Shown here piece by piece: positions 62,800 to 64,000 of a stretch of DNA of 64,000 bases. The DNA is from Oegoconia quadripuncta. Taxonomy: Eukaryota > Arthropoda > Insecta > Lepidoptera > Autostichidae. The position numbers were made by a program, and so were the translations under genes. Within the stretch, counting starts at the first letter, position 1. Each line of letters opens with the position of its first letter. Below the pieces are notes generated by a model, which was given only the letters and a program-made list of their open reading frames with translations, had not been told where the DNA came from and made no database searches. Where the stretch lies: NCBI GenBank assembly GCA_949316235.1, contig OX438744.1, forward strand, positions 37,878,778-37,942,777, in the 5' to 3' direction.

Positions 62800-64000
62800 T
62801 TCGACACGGTTCAATTGTTTTCATAGAGCATGGTTAATAACACGTTAATAACCTGTGTCCTCGTTTAGCCTTTAATACATATAAAAAAAAACTGCACTCA
62901 AATCGGATAACTCATTACTGAGATAAGTCGTCCGAACTAGACTAACACAGACATCCGTCTTTTTTCGTCGGAGGTTCAAAAGGGGTGAAACAAGCCGAAC
63001 GGCAAGCGCCGCGTCCGAGGTCCCTACCTAACAATGATTTCAGCCAGTGACAAGTCATCTCGTCATCTGCTCCATGCCAGGAGTATGGAGGAGTTTCACC
63101 TGAATGACCATCAAGTTAAAGCCAGCTTGACAGTAACTGGTTTCCCTAGAAACGGCACACCCCCGTCGACGACATCAAGTAGATATACTTTACAAGACCT
63201 TGCGAGAAAATATTGATATCGCGATGTAGATAAACCTAACCTACTTTAAAGAGCAACACTCTTGTTCCTTACTCGTTCTTCTATTTTAACTTTACCTATA
63301 GATTTCATTGGATCGGTTGACTATTATTTCAAAAGATTTTAAATTTTCAAATCAATCTAAGGATGAGAAATAAAAGCACAAATCTATACAATTTTATCAT
63401 TCTATCAATATTTTTCAATATTTTGGACATGGACACGCATTTTCTAGTGCCAAACTAGGTAAAGGTATATATATGTGAAATTCTTATACAGAGAACTAAT
63501 ACCTAACTTACTGACGAATGAGTAAATGTTCGTATTCACACAAACACTTACGGTTTCGAACTACACCAATCGGTCGTCTGTCATACCAACTCAAACTTGC
63601 CGAAAGAACTAACAAAGATTTCTTATCGATTGGGTAGGTATCACTACAGAATCATCTATTTTAAAAATCAATAAAACCTTTTTTCCAATCCAAAAATTTT
63701 AAAAAAATGACCCTCGTCAACTGACTTTATTTGTTACCTACCCATAATAAACAAACACATTACTAATGTCAAAACGAAACGAGCGAAAGAAACGTCACGC
63801 AAAGGAATTCCTTTGTGTTCTGCATCGCGCTATCGAAGTTTTCTCGCGCGGCCGTATATAACCAACTCCCAAACAGAGTACTACCGGGGGGTCACCTGCC
63901 TCAAGGGAAGCCAGTCGCTGTCAAGCTGGTTTAATTTGACAGTCATTCAGATGTTGTCCTTTCGAGGACCGATCATTCACGGGAGTCGGAACAGATTTAA
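62800..64000. other. Unassigned DNA at window end
   Basis: The remaining protease exons were looked for and not seen. A 60-codon open frame at 63034 has no recognisable motif. A GC-rich patch near 63830-63960 is unexplained. Confidence 0.45.

Noticed and set aside
63034..63216. 60-codon frame as a possible later protease exon
   Set aside because: It lacks any S1 protease motif (no catalytic Asp or Ser context) and has no convincing splice borders.

Overview
This is a eukaryotic, very probably lepidopteran (moth or butterfly) chromosome segment. It is AT-rich, with small GC-richer exons bounded by GT...AG introns, and it is packed with lepidopteran-style transposons: tRNA-headed SINEs with GGTTCGA B boxes, LINE 3' ends, mariner and Tc1-like elements, Helitron-like pieces, MITEs and a Ty3/Gypsy element. 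There are no operons, CRISPR arrays or bacterial features. The species cannot be named from the sequence.

Two host genes are supported, both on the + strand. (1) The 3' half of the inositol 1,4,5-trisphosphate receptor gene (Itpr): 19 exons from 5904 to the stop at 39190, encoding about the last 969 residues. They cover the C-terminal regulatory ARM region, the RIH-associated domain, transmembrane segments S1-S6, the GGGIGD selectivity filter, the C-terminal Cys/His linker and the terminal coiled coil. All exon phases join without a break. The 5' exons lie upstream of the window, and 1-5903 looks like part of a large intron. (2) The 5' part of a secreted S1 (trypsin/chymotrypsin-like) serine protease gene: a signal-peptide exon at 45819, then a 13-kb transposon-filled intron, an activation-site exon (R|IIGG) at 58980, the catalytic-His exon at 60425 and another exon at 60628. 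The Asp and Ser exons were not found and should lie downstream.

The 10.6-kb Itpr intron 21511-32157 holds a complete 8.3-kb Ty3/Gypsy retrotransposon (identical 180-bp LTRs, GTAT target duplication). Its gag-pol frame is interrupted only by a 1,460-bp Tc1/mariner-superfamily element that has 38-bp perfect inverted termini and an unusual wide D-E spacing (about 81 residues).

The most striking structures are: (a) an 11-copy perfect 69-bp tandem repeat spanning the 5' splice site of the Itpr exon that starts S3, giving 11 identical in-frame splice donors; (b) five consecutive stem-loops in the 3' non-coding part of the Gypsy element, with a shared 12-nt loop but different, compensating stems; (c) several perfect snap-back hairpins of unrelated sequence; (d) a roughly 395-bp retroposon family with full-length copies and 10-bp target duplications; and (e) chimeric and nested SINE/MITE insertions. 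No host-gene system new to biology is evident; the novelty is in these structural elements.
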